Notes: generated from the letters alone by a model not told the origin. 64,000 nucleotides of DNA from Buchnera aphidicola (Mindarus japonicus) (GCF_039393905.1 NZ_CP135030.1:186001-250000); one strand, 5' to 3'; counted from the first letter of the stretch, positions 40,237-50,737 are shown. Numbers and translations: made by a program.

Positions 40237-42318
40237 ATGATAAAAAATTTTATTTCGATTGAAAATATCAAAAAAATTTTAAAGGAAACAGAATGGATAT
40301 CTTTTATCGGACCAATTTTAGTATTGATGATACTATCAATGATGATTTTACCTTTATCTGCGTTTTTTTTAGATATTTTTTTTACATTTAATATAGCTAT
40401 ATCCATAACAATTTTACTAGTAGCAATGCTTGTTAAGGAAACTCTAGAATTTTCAGCTTTTCCGATAATATTATTATTTTCAACTTTGTTGAGATTAGCA
40501 TTAAACATTGCTTCTACCAGAATCATTTTATTAAAAGGACATAATGGTATTTTTTCAGCAGGTCGTGTTATTGAAGCGTTTGGACATTTTTTAGTGGGTA
40601 GTAATTTTACAATTGGAATTATTATTTTTTCTATTTTCATTATTATTAATTTTATAGTAATAACAAAAGGAGCTGGAAGAATTGCAGAAGTTAGTGCTAG
40701 ATTTATGTTAGATGGTATGCCAGGAAAACAAATGGCAATTGATGCTGATCTTAATGCTGGATTAATTAAGGAAAAAGTAGCTAGAAAACGTAGATTGGAA
40801 GTGATTAGAGAAGCTGATTTCTATGGTTCTATGGACGGAGCTAGTAAATTTGTTAGAGGAGATGCAATTGCGGGTGTGCTTATTATGATAATAAATATTT
40901 TAGGAGGATTGATAATAGGTATTATTCAACATAGCATGCACTTTAAAACCGCTATACAAACATATACATTATTAACAATAGGAGATGGTTTAGTAGCGCA
41001 AGTGCCTGCCTTAGTTCTATCAATAGCATCTGGAGTTATTGTAACTAAAGTTAATACTTCTCAAAATGTTGGAGAACAGATAGTTAATCAATTGTTTTCT
41101 GATCCAAAAGTATTTTTACTTAGTGGATTTGTATTAGGAATACTAGGACTAATACCTGGAATGCCTAATTTAATTTTTTTAATATTTACTATGTTTTTTT
41201 TATTTTTTTCAAAATATCTTTTTTATAAAATAAAAAAAAGTAAAAATTTATCTAAAGTGAAAATTAAAAATGAAAAAATAATAGAAGCTTCCTGGAACGA
41301 TGTGTATATAGAAGATGTAATCAGTATAGAAATAGGAGATAGTTTATTACCTTTACTTGACTCCGAAAAAAAAGAAAATTTATTAAATAAAATTACTGAG
41401 GTTAGAAAAATATCTGCTAAGAAATTTGGTTTTTTACCTTCACACGTGCATATAAAACAAAATATAACTTTATCTTCTAATTCTTATAAAATCTTTATTA
41501 AGGGTATTAAAATTGATGAATGGACTGTTTTTCCAAAAAAATATTTAGCTATCGATGCTAAGAAAAATATTCTTAAAATAAAGGGAGATAGTACGGTAGA
41601 ACCAGCTTTTGGTTTTTCTGCTATCTGGATTGATAAAGATATATTAAATACAGCTAAAGCATATGGTTATTCTGTAGTTGATTCTAGTTCTATTATAGCC
41701 ACTCATTTAAGTGTTTTAATTGCTAAAAATTTAAGTAATTTATTAGGATTTCAAGAAACGCAAAATTTATTAAATCGAGTAGGACAAGAAGTTCCTAAAT
41801 TAATAGAAAACTTAATACCTGATAGCATATCATTTATAAAATTACATACTATTTTAAAAAATTTATTATCAGAAAATGTTTTTATTAAAGATATGAGAAC
41901 AATTTTGGAAACAATTATAGAATGCTCAAATATTTATAAAAATATAAATGATTTAACAAGAGAAGTTAGAATTTCTTTAAGAAATAGTATAGTACAAGAA
42001 ATTTTTTCTGATTTAAATAATGCAAAAATAATAAAATTAGATTATGAAATAGAAAGGAAATTATTAGATTTGTTCCAAAGCAAAAAGAAAAATGATATTG
42101 AACCTATTTTTCTTTTAAAATTAATACATGCTACAAAAAAATCAATTAAAAAACAAAAAGAAATTAGTGATTATTCGGTTCTTGTAGTTCATGATTTTTT
42201 AAGAAGATTTTTATCTATTATTTTACGAAAACATTGTTCCGAATTAATAGTATTATCTAATGCGGAAATCAAAGATGTCGTTAAAATAACTACAATAAGT
42301 TTTATTCAATATGAATAA
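40237..42318 (+). CDS. flhA: Flagellar export gate protein FlhA
   Basis: Largest membrane part of the flagellar type III export gate and docking site for chaperone-cargo complexes. 693 residues, against 692 in E. coli. About eight membrane helices fill the first 320 residues; the conserved loop AIDADLNAGLIKEKVARKR and EADFYGSMDGASKFVRGDAIAG contain the proton-coupling Asp; GDGLVAQVPALVLS, PGMPNLIF follow. The C-terminal cytoplasmic domain (about 340-693) is less conserved. Buchnera makes many hook-basal-body structures without filaments, which explains retention of flhBA. Confidence 0.98.
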   Translation: MIKNFISIENIKKILKETEWISFIGPILVLMILSMMILPLSAFFLDIFFTFNIAISITILLVAMLVKETLEFSAFPIILLFSTLLRLALNIASTRIILLKGHNGIFSAGRVIEAFGHFLVGSNFTIGIIIFSIFIIINFIVITKGAGRIAEVSARFMLDGMPGKQMAIDADLNAGLIKEKVARKRRLEVIREADFYGSMDGASKFVRGDAIAGVLIMIINILGGLIIGIIQHSMHFKTAIQTYTLLTIGDGLVAQVPALVLSIASGVIVTKVNTSQNVGEQIVNQLFSDPKVFLLSGFVLGILGLIPGMPNLIFLIFTMFFLFFSKYLFYKIKKSKNLSKVKIKNEKIIEASWNDVYIEDVISIEIGDSLLPLLDSEKKENLLNKITEVRKISAKKFGFLPSHVHIKQNITLSSNSYKIFIKGIKIDEWTVFPKKYLAIDAKKNILKIKGDSTVEPAFGFSAIWIDKDILNTAKAYGYSVVDSSSIIATHLSVLIAKNLSNLLGFQETQNLLNRVGQEVPKLIENLIPDSISFIKLHTILKNLLSENVFIKDMRTILETIIECSNIYKNINDLTREVRISLRNSIVQEIFSDLNNAKIIKLDYEIERKLLDLFQSKKKNDIEPIFLLKLIHATKKSIKKQKEISDYSVLVVHDFLRRFLSIILRKHCSELIVLSNAEIKDVVKITTISFIQYE

Positions 42319-42347
42319 AGATATGTTTTTTATAAATTAAAAAAAAT

Positions 42348-44081
42348 TTACATTTTTTTAATAGTTTTTATACCTAATAAATTTAGTCCTTTTTTTATTA
42401 CTTTGGCAGTTAATAAAGATATTTTTATTCTACTAATAAATATTTTTCTTTTCTTTGAAAAAAGAATAGTACAAGTTTCATAAAAAGAAGAAAAAATAGA
42501 GGATAGTTCATATAAATACAAACACATAACATGAGGTTTTCCATATTTAGAAACATTAATAATGGTTTCTTCAAATTCAAGTAGTTTAATAACTAGTTTT
42601 TTTTCAATTTCTTTTTTTAAATAAATTTCTCCTAAAATATTTGAATTATCAAGTTTAGATTTTTCTATTATAGAAATAATTCTGGTATAAGCATATTGAA
42701 TATAAGGTGCTGTATTTCCTTCAAAAGATAGCATTTGATCCCAATCAAATACATAATTATTACTTCTATTTTTTGATAAATCAAAATATTTAAGAGCACC
42801 TATTCCAATTATAGGGGCGTAAGTTTCTAGTTCAGTTTGAGACATATTTGAATTCTTTTCTTTTATTATTTTTATAGATTTTTTTACAGCTTTATCTAAA
42901 AGAGTTAATAACTTAATATTATTTCCAGTTCTTGTTTTAAAAGGTTGTTTATTTTTAGATAATACCATACCAAATATATGATGTTCTACTAATACGTTTT
43001 TTGGTATGTAACCAGCTTTTTTTGCAATAATAGTAATTTGTTTTAAATGTTGTTCTTGTCTGCTATCAGTGTAATAAACTACTCTATCTGCTTTTAAAAC
43101 TTGACATCTATATTTTAAACAAGCAATATCAATGGTAGAATATAAAAAAGATCCATCTTGTTTCTTTATAACAACCCCCATAGTTTCTCCATTTCTATTT
43201 TTAAATTCTTTTAAATAGATTAAAGATAAACCATTATTTTTAATAGCTATTTTTTTTTGTATTAGATCTTTAACAATTGGATCTAACATATCGCTGTATT
43301 CACTTTCCCCTTTAATATCTTTTTGATGTAATGAAACATTTAGTTTTTTATATATTTTTTGATTATATTTTATTGTAATATTTACTATATTTTTCCAGAT
43401 TTTCATACAAAAAGAATCTTTTTTTTGTAATAAAAAAGTGTAATTTTTTACTTTTTTGGAAAAATTTTTGTTTTCTTCATATTTTTTCTTAGCTTTTTGA
43501 TAAATTAAATCTAAAATATTTAAGCTGATTTTTTTTTCATTATTAATTTTTTTTTCTATTAAATATGCAATAAGTAAACCGAATTGAACCCCCCAATCTC
43601 CAATATGATTCGCTCGAATAACTTTATGTCCTAAAAATTCTAATACTCTAGCTAATACATCTCCAATAATAGTTGATCTTAAATGTCCTACATGCATTTC
43701 TTTAGCTATATTTGGAGAGGAATAATCGATTACTATAGTTTTTGGTTTTGTAGTTTTATAAATATTTAATCTAGAACATGAAAACATTACTTCAATTTCT
43801 TTTTCCAGCCAATGTTTATTTAAATTAATAGTTATCAATCCTGATTCAATAATATTAATTTTTTCATAAAAATCTTTTTTTTTAATATTTTTAATTACTT
43901 TTTTTGAAAAGATATGGGGATCTATGTTCATTTTTTTTGCAATGCTAATTATTCCATTTACTTGATAATCACTAGTTTGATGTGAAGAACTTTTTTTTAT
44001 TCCAGGATTACAATCTAAAGGGGCAGAAGAATCAATTAATGCTTTTTTTATTATTTTTGAAATTTTTAAATACAGACTCAT
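42348..44081 (-). CDS. argS: Arginyl-tRNA synthetase
   Basis: Charges tRNA-Arg. Exactly 577 residues, as in E. coli. The HIGH-type motif is HVGHLRSTIIGDVLARVLEF, preceded by DYSSPNIAKEMH; ANHIGDWGVQFGLLIAYL and QMLSFEGNTAPYIQYAYTRI follow. The C-terminal anticodon domain ends LLGIKTIKKM. It is convergent with flhA (29-bp gap, no clear terminator) and divergent from the 16S unit. Confidence 0.98.
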   Translation of the reverse strand: MSLYLKISKIIKKALIDSSAPLDCNPGIKKSSSHQTSDYQVNGIISIAKKMNIDPHIFSKKVIKNIKKKDFYEKINIIESGLITINLNKHWLEKEIEVMFSCSRLNIYKTTKPKTIVIDYSSPNIAKEMHVGHLRSTIIGDVLARVLEFLGHKVIRANHIGDWGVQFGLLIAYLIEKKINNEKKISLNILDLIYQKAKKKYEENKNFSKKVKNYTFLLQKKDSFCMKIWKNIVNITIKYNQKIYKKLNVSLHQKDIKGESEYSDMLDPIVKDLIQKKIAIKNNGLSLIYLKEFKNRNGETMGVVIKKQDGSFLYSTIDIACLKYRCQVLKADRVVYYTDSRQEQHLKQITIIAKKAGYIPKNVLVEHHIFGMVLSKNKQPFKTRTGNNIKLLTLLDKAVKKSIKIIKEKNSNMSQTELETYAPIIGIGALKYFDLSKNRSNNYVFDWDQMLSFEGNTAPYIQYAYTRIISIIEKSKLDNSNILGEIYLKKEIEKKLVIKLLEFEETIINVSKYGKPHVMCLYLYELSSIFSSFYETCTILFSKKRKIFISRIKISLLTAKVIKKGLNLLGIKTIKKM

Positions 44082-44255
44082 TTATTATAATTTTCCTTTT
44101 ATATAAAATATTACTATATAACATATTTCTTATTAAAATAATAATTTTTAAATTTTTTTATATTTTTTTAAAAGACTAAAAAAAATTTTAAAAAAAAATA
44201 TGTAATTTTTATATTTTATAAATAAAAAAATATTTAAAATAATATAATAAATTTA
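44082..44255. other. A/T spacer upstream of the rRNA promoter
   Basis: Nothing is recognisable between the argS start and the 16S promoter: almost pure A/T, with A-tracts that could act as a curved UP-like element just upstream of the -35 box. The argS promoter must be here but is not identifiable. Confidence 0.4.
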
Positions 44256-44284
44256 TTGACAAAATAAACATTTAATTATAGTAT
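44256..44284 (+). promoter_or_regulatory. Promoter of the 16S rRNA unit
   Basis: A consensus TTGACA -35 box (44256-44261) is followed after 17 bp by TAGTAT (44279-44284); TATAGT two bases earlier is an alternative -10 box with a 15-bp spacer. It is the only perfect TTGACA I found in intergenic sequence, and it precedes the rRNA by about 120 bp, as expected for a strong stable-RNA promoter. A/T tracts upstream could serve as an UP element. Confidence 0.75.
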
Positions 44285-44303
44285 TATTCAAGTTAGTAAA
44301 AAA

Positions 44304-44339
44304 GCTCTTTAAAAATATCAGAAAATCTGTGTGGGTACA
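44304..44339 (+). promoter_or_regulatory. rRNA leader: boxA antitermination site and 5' arm of the 16S processing stem
   Basis: GCTCTTTA at 44304-44311 matches the E. coli rrn boxA (TGCTCTTTAACA). The sequence 44317-44339 then reads ATCAGAAAATCTGTGTGGG and four further bases, close to the E. coli leader, and pairs with 45975-45997 behind the 16S gene (21 Watson-Crick pairs, one G-T, one C-A mismatch), forming the RNase III substrate. RNase III itself (rnc) is encoded at 53297-53977. Confidence 0.85.
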
Positions 44340-44401
44340 TCAAATTTAATTACAAATTATTTTAAAAGAATATTGCTCTTTCGAGCAAAAAAAATTTTGT
44401 T

Positions 44402-45952
<1,551 letters not shown>

Positions 45953-45974
45953 AAAAAATATGATTAATTTTGAA

Positions 45975-45997
45975 TGTGCCCACACAAATTTTCTGAT
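45975..45997 (+). promoter_or_regulatory. 3' arm of the 16S processing stem
   Basis: TGTGCCCACACAAATTTTCT and three more bases pair with the leader arm 44317-44339. Together they close a long stem around 16S that RNase III cuts. The C-A mismatch lies where E. coli has a G-C pair in CTGTGTGGG/CCCACACAG. Confidence 0.8.
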
Positions 45998-46014
45998 GTT
46001 AAAAACAAGTAAAC

Positions 46015-46091
<77 letters not shown>

Positions 46092-46106
46092 TTATTATTT
46101 AAATGG

Positions 46107-46179
46107 GGGGCTATAGCTCAGCTGGTAGAGCGCCTGCCTTGCACGCAGGAGGTCAGCGGTTCGATCCCGCTTAGCTCCA
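46107..46179 (+). tRNA. trnA: tRNA-Ala (anticodon TGC)
   Basis: 73 nt; acceptor GGGGCTA pairs with TAGCTCC plus discriminator A. Anticodon arm CCTGCCTTGCACGCAGG, T arm GCGGTTCGATCCCGC. CCA is not encoded (the next bases are GTTT), unlike the preceding tRNA-Ile. The gene ends only 2 bp before the stop codon of the convergent gloB, so there is no room for a terminator between them. Confidence 0.98.
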
Positions 46180-46181
46180 GT

Positions 46182-46934
46182 TTAATAAAAATCTTTTAAA
46201 ATTCTAAGTTTAGTAAAACATTCAATAGAACTAGAAAATTTAGATAAATTTACAGATTTTTTGACTAAATCTTCTTGAGTTCTTAAAAATATATTTATTT
46301 TTTTTTCAAATCCTAGTGTTGTAGGTAGACTACAAAATTCGTTGTTGTAACAACTATTAATTTTTTTGTAATAACTAACAATATTCTTATCATTCTTTAA
46401 CAAAGATAAGGAAAACATTAAATTTTGAATTGTATATTCATGAGAAGAATAGATTAAAGTTTCATCTGGTAAAGAAAAGATTTTTTTAATAGAATTAAAT
46501 AATAAATGGTAATTGTTATCAAAAACCCTTCCACACCCACCAGAAAACAGAACATCTCCACAAAATAAAAACGGATAAGAATAATAACTTATATGACCCA
46601 AAGTATGGCCTGGAGTTGATATAATTCTCCATTTTTTATTAAATAAATTAATTTCTTTATTTTCATTAACAAAAGTTATAAATTTGAAGTTTTCAATTTC
46701 TTTTGGACCGTAAACTTTTAATTTTGGAAATTTTTTATATAGATATGATGTACCTTTAGTATGATCTAAATGATAATGAGTTAAAAATATTGCTATTGGA
46801 AAATATTTTTTTTTTAAGTAAGAAATTAATAATTTAGATTCACCAGGATCAATTATGATTGCTAATCTTTTGTTATTTACTATTATCCAAATATAATTAT
46901 CTTTTAATACTTTTATTTTTTTTATTTCAATCAT
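46182..46934 (-). CDS. gloB: Hydroxyacylglutathione hydrolase (glyoxalase II)
   Basis: Hydrolyses S-lactoylglutathione to lactate and glutathione in methylglyoxal detoxification. It has 250 residues, against 251 in E. coli. The metallo-beta-lactamase motif THYHLDH (52-58) keeps His53, His55, Asp57 and His58 (E. coli has THHHHDH). GHTLGHISYY, FCGDVLFSGGCGR and SSHEYTIQNLMFS provide the remaining metal ligands and glutathione site. The gene lies convergent to the rRNA/tRNA unit and upstream of nothing else on its strand except rnhA 42 bp before it. Confidence 0.96.
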   Translation of the reverse strand: MIEIKKIKVLKDNYIWIIVNNKRLAIIIDPGESKLLISYLKKKYFPIAIFLTHYHLDHTKGTSYLYKKFPKLKVYGPKEIENFKFITFVNENKEINLFNKKWRIISTPGHTLGHISYYSYPFLFCGDVLFSGGCGRVFDNNYHLLFNSIKKIFSLPDETLIYSSHEYTIQNLMFSLSLLKNDKNIVSYYKKINSCYNNEFCSLPTTLGFEKKINIFLRTQEDLVKKSVNLSKFSSSIECFTKLRILKDFY

Positions 46935-46976
46935 AGTTAAAAACCTATTTCATTATTTGAGAAAAAATAAGATAAA

Positions 46977-47438
46977 TCATTTACAATATCCTAAATCTTC
47001 TAATTTTGCAGATTTAGCTGCTATTTTTGCTAGTTTATCACATTTTTCGTTATTTTTATCACCAACATGTGATTTTGTCCATTTCCAAGAAATATTATGT
47101 TTTTTTAATAAAGAATATAAACGTTTCCATAAATCTATATTTTTTACTATTTTATTTTTTTTTGTTTTCCAATTATTTACTTTCCAATTTAAGATCCATT
47201 TGGTAATTCCATTTTTAACATATTTACTATCAGTAGTTAGTAAGACATTACTTTTTTTGTTTAAACATTCTATAGCTATAATTGTAGCCATTAACTCCAT
47301 CCTATTATTAGTAGTTAAAGAATAACCTAAAGATAATATTTTTTTATTATTCTTATATTTAATAATAGCTGAACATCCGCCTGGTCCGGGATTTCCTAAA
47401 CAAGAACCATCAGTAAATATTTTAACTAATTTTTTCAT
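46977..47438 (-). CDS. rnhA: Ribonuclease HI
   Basis: Degrades the RNA strand of RNA-DNA hybrids. It has 153 residues, against 155 in E. coli. The catalytic residues are Asp10 (IFTDGSCLGNPGPGG), Glu48 (NNRMELMAT), Asp70 (LLTTDSKYV) and Asp134 (NEKCDKLA). It is divergent from dnaQ with overlapping control regions, the arrangement also seen in E. coli. Confidence 0.98.
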   Translation of the reverse strand: MKKLVKIFTDGSCLGNPGPGGCSAIIKYKNNKKILSLGYSLTTNNRMELMATIIAIECLNKKSNVLLTTDSKYVKNGITKWILNWKVNNWKTKKNKIVKNIDLWKRLYSLLKKHNISWKWTKSHVGDKNNEKCDKLAKIAAKSAKLEDLGYCK

Positions 47439-47490
47439 TTTGATATATAATCTCCAAAAATTAATAATAACTTATTTTTTACTTAAATAT

Positions 47491-48218
47491 ATGATACGTC
47501 AAATAGTTTTAGACACAGAAACTACCGGAATGAATAGAAAAGGTTCTATTTGTAATAATCATAAGATTATTGAAATTGGAGCAGTGGAATTAATAAATCG
47601 AAAATTAACAGGAAATAATTTTCATACTTATCTTAATCCTAATCGAAAAGTCGATTCAGAAGCTTTTAAAATTCATGGAATATCTGATTCTTTTTTAGAA
47701 AACAAACCTTATTTTAAAGATATTTCATCTTCGTTTTTAACATATATAAAAAATTCAGATTTAATAATACATAATGCTGATTTTGATTTTAGTTTTATAC
47801 AACACGAATTTAATTTTTTAAATATAAAAGTTGAAATAGGAAAAGATTTTTTAAGTTTAATAGATACTTTATCTATATCAAGAAAATTATTTCCTGGTAA
47901 GAAAAATTCTTTAGATGCCCTTTGTTCTCGATATAAAATAACTAATGATAGCAGAAAATTACATAGTGCAATACTAGATGCTAAGTTATTAGCAAAAGTG
48001 TATTTGTTAATGACAAGTAATCAAGAAAAAATTAATTTTGATTTAACAGAAAATAACTATAAAAAAAAAAGGTTATAAAAAAAAATAATTTTTTAAAAAA
48101 TAACTCTTTTTATTATTTTCCTGCCTCTAAAAAAGAAATTATTCATCACAATTCTTATTTAAAAGAAATGAAAAAAGAATCTGGAAAATGTTTATGGATT
48201 GATTTATTTAAAAAGTAA
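47491..48218 (+). CDS. dnaQ: DNA polymerase III epsilon (proofreading) subunit, one-base frameshift in poly(A)
   Basis: 3'-5' exonuclease that proofreads for DnaE. I chose the ATG at 47491 (MIRQIVLDTETTGMNRKG) since E. coli starts just before TRQIVLDTETTG; the in-frame ATG 47440 adds a tail and abuts rnhA. Asp8/Glu10 and HSAILDAKLLAKVYLLMT are the Exo motifs. The frame stops at 48078 after ten A (48061-48070), at 195 residues. With one more A it runs to 48218 and adds NNFLKNNSFYYFPASKKE to the C-terminal KKESGKCLWIDLF, matching E. coli VVFATDEEI...KKGGSCLW; total 242 (E. coli 243). The lost piece is the alpha-subunit binding segment. Confidence 0.93.
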
Positions 48219-48277
48219 TAATTTAGTTGACTAGTTTTTTAAAAAGTATCATAATATGTTTTGAAAAGATTTTACTT

Positions 48278-48351
48278 GGTGCGGTAGTTCAGTTGGTTAG
48301 AATATCGGCCTGTCACGCCGGAGGTCACGGGTTCGAGTCCCGTCCGCACCG
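48278..48351 (+). tRNA. trnD: tRNA-Asp (anticodon GTC)
   Basis: 74 nt without encoded CCA. Acceptor GGTGCGG pairs with CCGCACC, discriminator G; D arm TAGTTCAGTTGGTTAGAATA, anticodon arm TCGGCCTGTCACGCCGG, T arm CGGGTTCGAGTCCCG. Near-identical to E. coli tRNA-Asp. It lies between dnaQ and gmhA; no terminator with a T run is visible after it. Confidence 0.98.
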
Positions 48352-48600
48352 AAAATATATTATTTTCATATTCATTTTTTCTTCTTTAATAATTCTGCGT
48401 ATAAAATCCTTTTAAAAAAATCTTTTGATCTTTTTAATTAATAAAAAATTACTTTCAGTAATAATGAATCGTTAACATTTTTAATAAATTTCTTAAAGTA
48501 TTATTTTTAATAAATATTTGTATATGAATAAAAATATATACAATATTAATGTACATTTAGAAATGTATATATTTAATGGTAAAGATAAAGGATATAGTTT
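48352..48600. other. tRNA-Asp to gmhA spacer
   Basis: 249 bp, mostly A/T. A small stem (TACATTT-AGA-AATGTA, near 48552-48567) lies about 35 bases upstream of gmhA, and another weak one (ATTACT-TTC-AGTAAT) near 48449-48463. Neither is followed by a T run. No gene is visible and no promoter could be assigned. Confidence 0.4.
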
Positions 48601-49187
48601 ATGTACAAAGAAATTATTCGCGATGAATTGCGCTCTGCTTTAAATATACTAAAATTTTTTTTAAAAAATGATATTCAAATAGATTTCTTACAAAAATCCG
48701 CAATATTAATTGCTAATGCTTTTAAAAAAAAAAAAAAGTTCTTTCATGTGGAAACGGAGGATCTAATTGCGATGCTATGCATTTTGCAGAAGAATTAACA
48801 GGATGCTATAGGAAAATTAGACCCGGATATTCAGCTATAGCAATATCAGATAGCAGCTATCTTTCTTGTGTAGGTAATGATTTAGGATATGAAAATGTAT
48901 TTTCAAGATATATAGAAGCTGTAGGAAATAAAGAAGATGTATTATTTGCAATAACAACATCTGGTAATTCTTTAAATATTTTAAAAGCAATAAAAACAGC
49001 TAAAAAGAAAAATATGAAAATAATTGTTCTTACAGGAAAAAATGGAGGTAAAATATCAGGATTAGCAGACATAGAAATAACTATTCCTCATTTTAAATAT
49101 TCTGATAGAATACAAGAAATGCATATAAAAATAATTCATATTATTATATTATTAATTGAAAAAGAAATGAAAGATTTTAAATCTTAA
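48601..49187 (+). pseudogene. gmhA: Sedoheptulose 7-phosphate isomerase, one-base frameshift in poly(A)
   Basis: First enzyme of ADP-heptose synthesis for lipopolysaccharide core. It starts MYKEIIRDELRSALNIL at 48601 (SD AAAGGA). After AFKKKKK a run of 14 A (48724-48737) throws the frame off; 15 A would give [29 protein letters not shown], matching E. coli [23 protein letters not shown]. The rest ([66 protein letters not shown]) is fully conserved to 49187; restored length 195, against 192 in E. coli. The metal/active residues Glu and His are intact after the shift, so decay is recent, or slippage rescues it. Confidence 0.9.
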
Positions 49188-49369
49188 TTTATATGAATAA
49201 TATTTTATATATATTATCTATATTTTTAAAAAATAAATTTTTATACGAGACTAATATTAATTATTTTTCTATAGAAAAATTTTGTATTTCCTAAATATTT
49301 ATTAATTAATATTAGTAATTTCATTCCCAAAATATTATTAAATAATAATTTAACAATTTCGGAATTTTT

Positions 49370-49831
49370 ATGGGTAAGAAATATATTGTTACTTGGGACA
49401 AATTGCAAATTTATGCTAGAAGATTAGCTAAGAAATTATTAAAAAAAAAAAATAATTGGAAAGGTATTATAGCTGTTAGTAGAGGTGGTTTAATACCTTC
49501 AGCAATTATTGCAAGAGAATTAGGAATAAGATTAGTTGATACCTTATGCATTTCTAGTTATGATTGTAATCATTTACGAGATATAAGAATACTAAAATTA
49601 GCTAAAGGGAAAGGAGAAGAAGTTATTGTTATTGATGATTTAGTTGATACAGGAGGTACAGCAAAAGTTATTCGTAATATGTATCCGAAAGCATATTTTG
49701 TAACTATTTTTGCAAAACCTATAGGAAAATTATTTGTAGATGAATATGTAATAGATGTTCCTCAAGATACTTGGATAGAACAACCATGGGACATGTCTAT
49801 TTCCTATATACCTCCTTTATCAGAATTATAA
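49370..49831 (+). CDS. gpt: Xanthine-guanine phosphoribosyltransferase
   Basis: Salvages guanine and xanthine. It has 153 residues, against 152 in E. coli. The PRPP loop [16 protein letters not shown] is at residues 86-100, preceded by [21 protein letters not shown]; the C-terminus reads [15 protein letters not shown] 12-A tract (49441-49452) in the gene is in frame ([10 protein letters not shown]), a useful control for the frameshifted genes. With hpt it covers 6-oxopurine salvage. Confidence 0.97.
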   Translation: MGKKYIVTWDKLQIYARRLAKKLLKKKNNWKGIIAVSRGGLIPSAIIARELGIRLVDTLCISSYDCNHLRDIRILKLAKGKGEEVIVIDDLVDTGGTAKVIRNMYPKAYFVTIFAKPIGKLFVDEYVIDVPQDTWIEQPWDMSISYIPPLSEL

Positions 49832-49979
49832 TTTTCTATTAAAAAAATAATTATTAAAATTTTTTTTAAATAAAAATTTATTCTTTTTTATTAAAAAATC
49901 AATTAAAAATTGATATATAATAACTAGATAATTTTAATAGTTATTTATTAAATAAATTTAAATGTAGGAAAGAACAATC

Positions 49980-50648
49980 ATGATTCAAAAAGAAAAAAAA
50001 ATTGAAAATACTGAATGTAAAATAGAAAAAGAAAAAAAAATTGAAAATACTGAATGTAAAATAGAAAAAGAAAAAAAAATTGAAAATACTGAATGTAAAA
50101 TAGAAAAAGAAAAAAAAATTGAAAATACTGAATGTAAGATAGAAAAAGAAAAAAAAATAAATTTTTTAAAAGAAATTGATGATCCAGAAATAAGCAAGTT
50201 AAAAAAGAAAATCTTAGATTCTGAAGATGATTTAATTAAAAATAAAACTTATTTAGAAACACAATTAAATAAAACTAAATACTTGTTTAAAAAAGAAATA
50301 GAAAAAAACCATAAATTTTATTTAGAAAAGTTTATAAGCGAATTACTTCCAATATTAGATAATATAGAAAGAGCATTAGAATCAATCGTTAATTCTAAAG
50401 AAGAATCTGTCATCTTAATATCTAAAAAGTTAAAAAAATTAATAAATTTAATTTTGAATATGTTTAGTTTTTTTAATGTAAAAGTAATTAAAGAAAAAAA
50501 CATTCTGTTTGATCCTAAAATTCATCAAGCTATATCTGTTCAAAAATCAAGCGATATTGAATCAAATTATGTAATTTTGGTTATGCAAAAAGGATATATT
50601 TTAAATAATCGATTATTACGTCCTGCTATGGTTATTGTTTCTAAATAA
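49980..50648 (+). CDS. grpE: Nucleotide exchange factor GrpE with expanded N-terminal repeats
   Basis: Exchange factor for DnaK. The conserved part from about residue 65 shows HKFYLEKFISELLPILDNIERALE, LFDPKIHQAISVQ and MQKGYILNNRLLRPAMVIVS. The first 60 residues are four copies of a 13-residue unit, IENTECKIEKEKK, encoded by the 39-bp repeats at 50001-50156. Total 222 residues, against 197 in E. coli, whose N-terminus is a non-conserved acidic tail and a long helix. The unit is charged and likely coiled or disordered; its cysteine in each copy is unusual for GrpE. Confidence 0.96.
   Translation: MIQKEKKIENTECKIEKEKKIENTECKIEKEKKIENTECKIEKEKKIENTECKIEKEKKINFLKEIDDPEISKLKKKILDSEDDLIKNKTYLETQLNKTKYLFKKEIEKNHKFYLEKFISELLPILDNIERALESIVNSKEESVILISKKLKKLINLILNMFSFFNVKVIKEKNILFDPKIHQAISVQKSSDIESNYVILVMQKGYILNNRLLRPAMVIVSK
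50001..50156 (+). repeat. Four tandem 39-bp repeats inside grpE
   Basis: Copies begin at 50001, 50040, 50079 and 50118. The first three are identical over 39 bp; the fourth differs by one base (A to G in AATGTAAGATAG). A partial unit (about 12 bases) precedes the first. The period is a multiple of three, so the frame is kept. Near-identity means recent expansion by replication slippage. Confidence 0.97.
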
Positions 50649-50681
50649 AAAATACAAATATAGTTAATCACTATCATTATA

Positions 50682-50737
50682 ACAGAGGTTATAGAAAAAC
50701 TATTCCCTCTGTAAAGAGTTTTTACACTTTTTTTTTT
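50682..50737. terminator. Terminator hairpins between convergent grpE and rnfH
   Basis: A first hairpin pairs 50682-50688 (ACAGAGG) with 50706-50712 (CCTCTGT), with an inner ATAG/CTAT and a 2x2 internal loop. A second small one, GTAAA-GAGTT-TTTAC (50711-50725), is followed by AC and ten T on the plus strand and overlaps the rnfH stop. Together they can end grpE transcription; the first may also serve the minus strand. Confidence 0.6.

Noticed and set aside
40206..40640. 144-codon open frame opposite the 5' part of flhA
   Set aside because: Antisense shadow; FlhA reading is conserved throughout.
46180..47490. 23S or 5S rRNA downstream of tRNA-Ala
   Set aside because: The sequence is gloB and rnhA; no 23S or 5S motifs are visible anywhere in the window.
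48227..48415. 62-codon frame across tRNA-Asp
   Set aside because: It is mostly the tRNA sequence itself.
50001..50156. Regular repeats as a possible CRISPR array
   Set aside because: The repeats are directly adjacent without spacers, in frame inside grpE; no cas genes are present.
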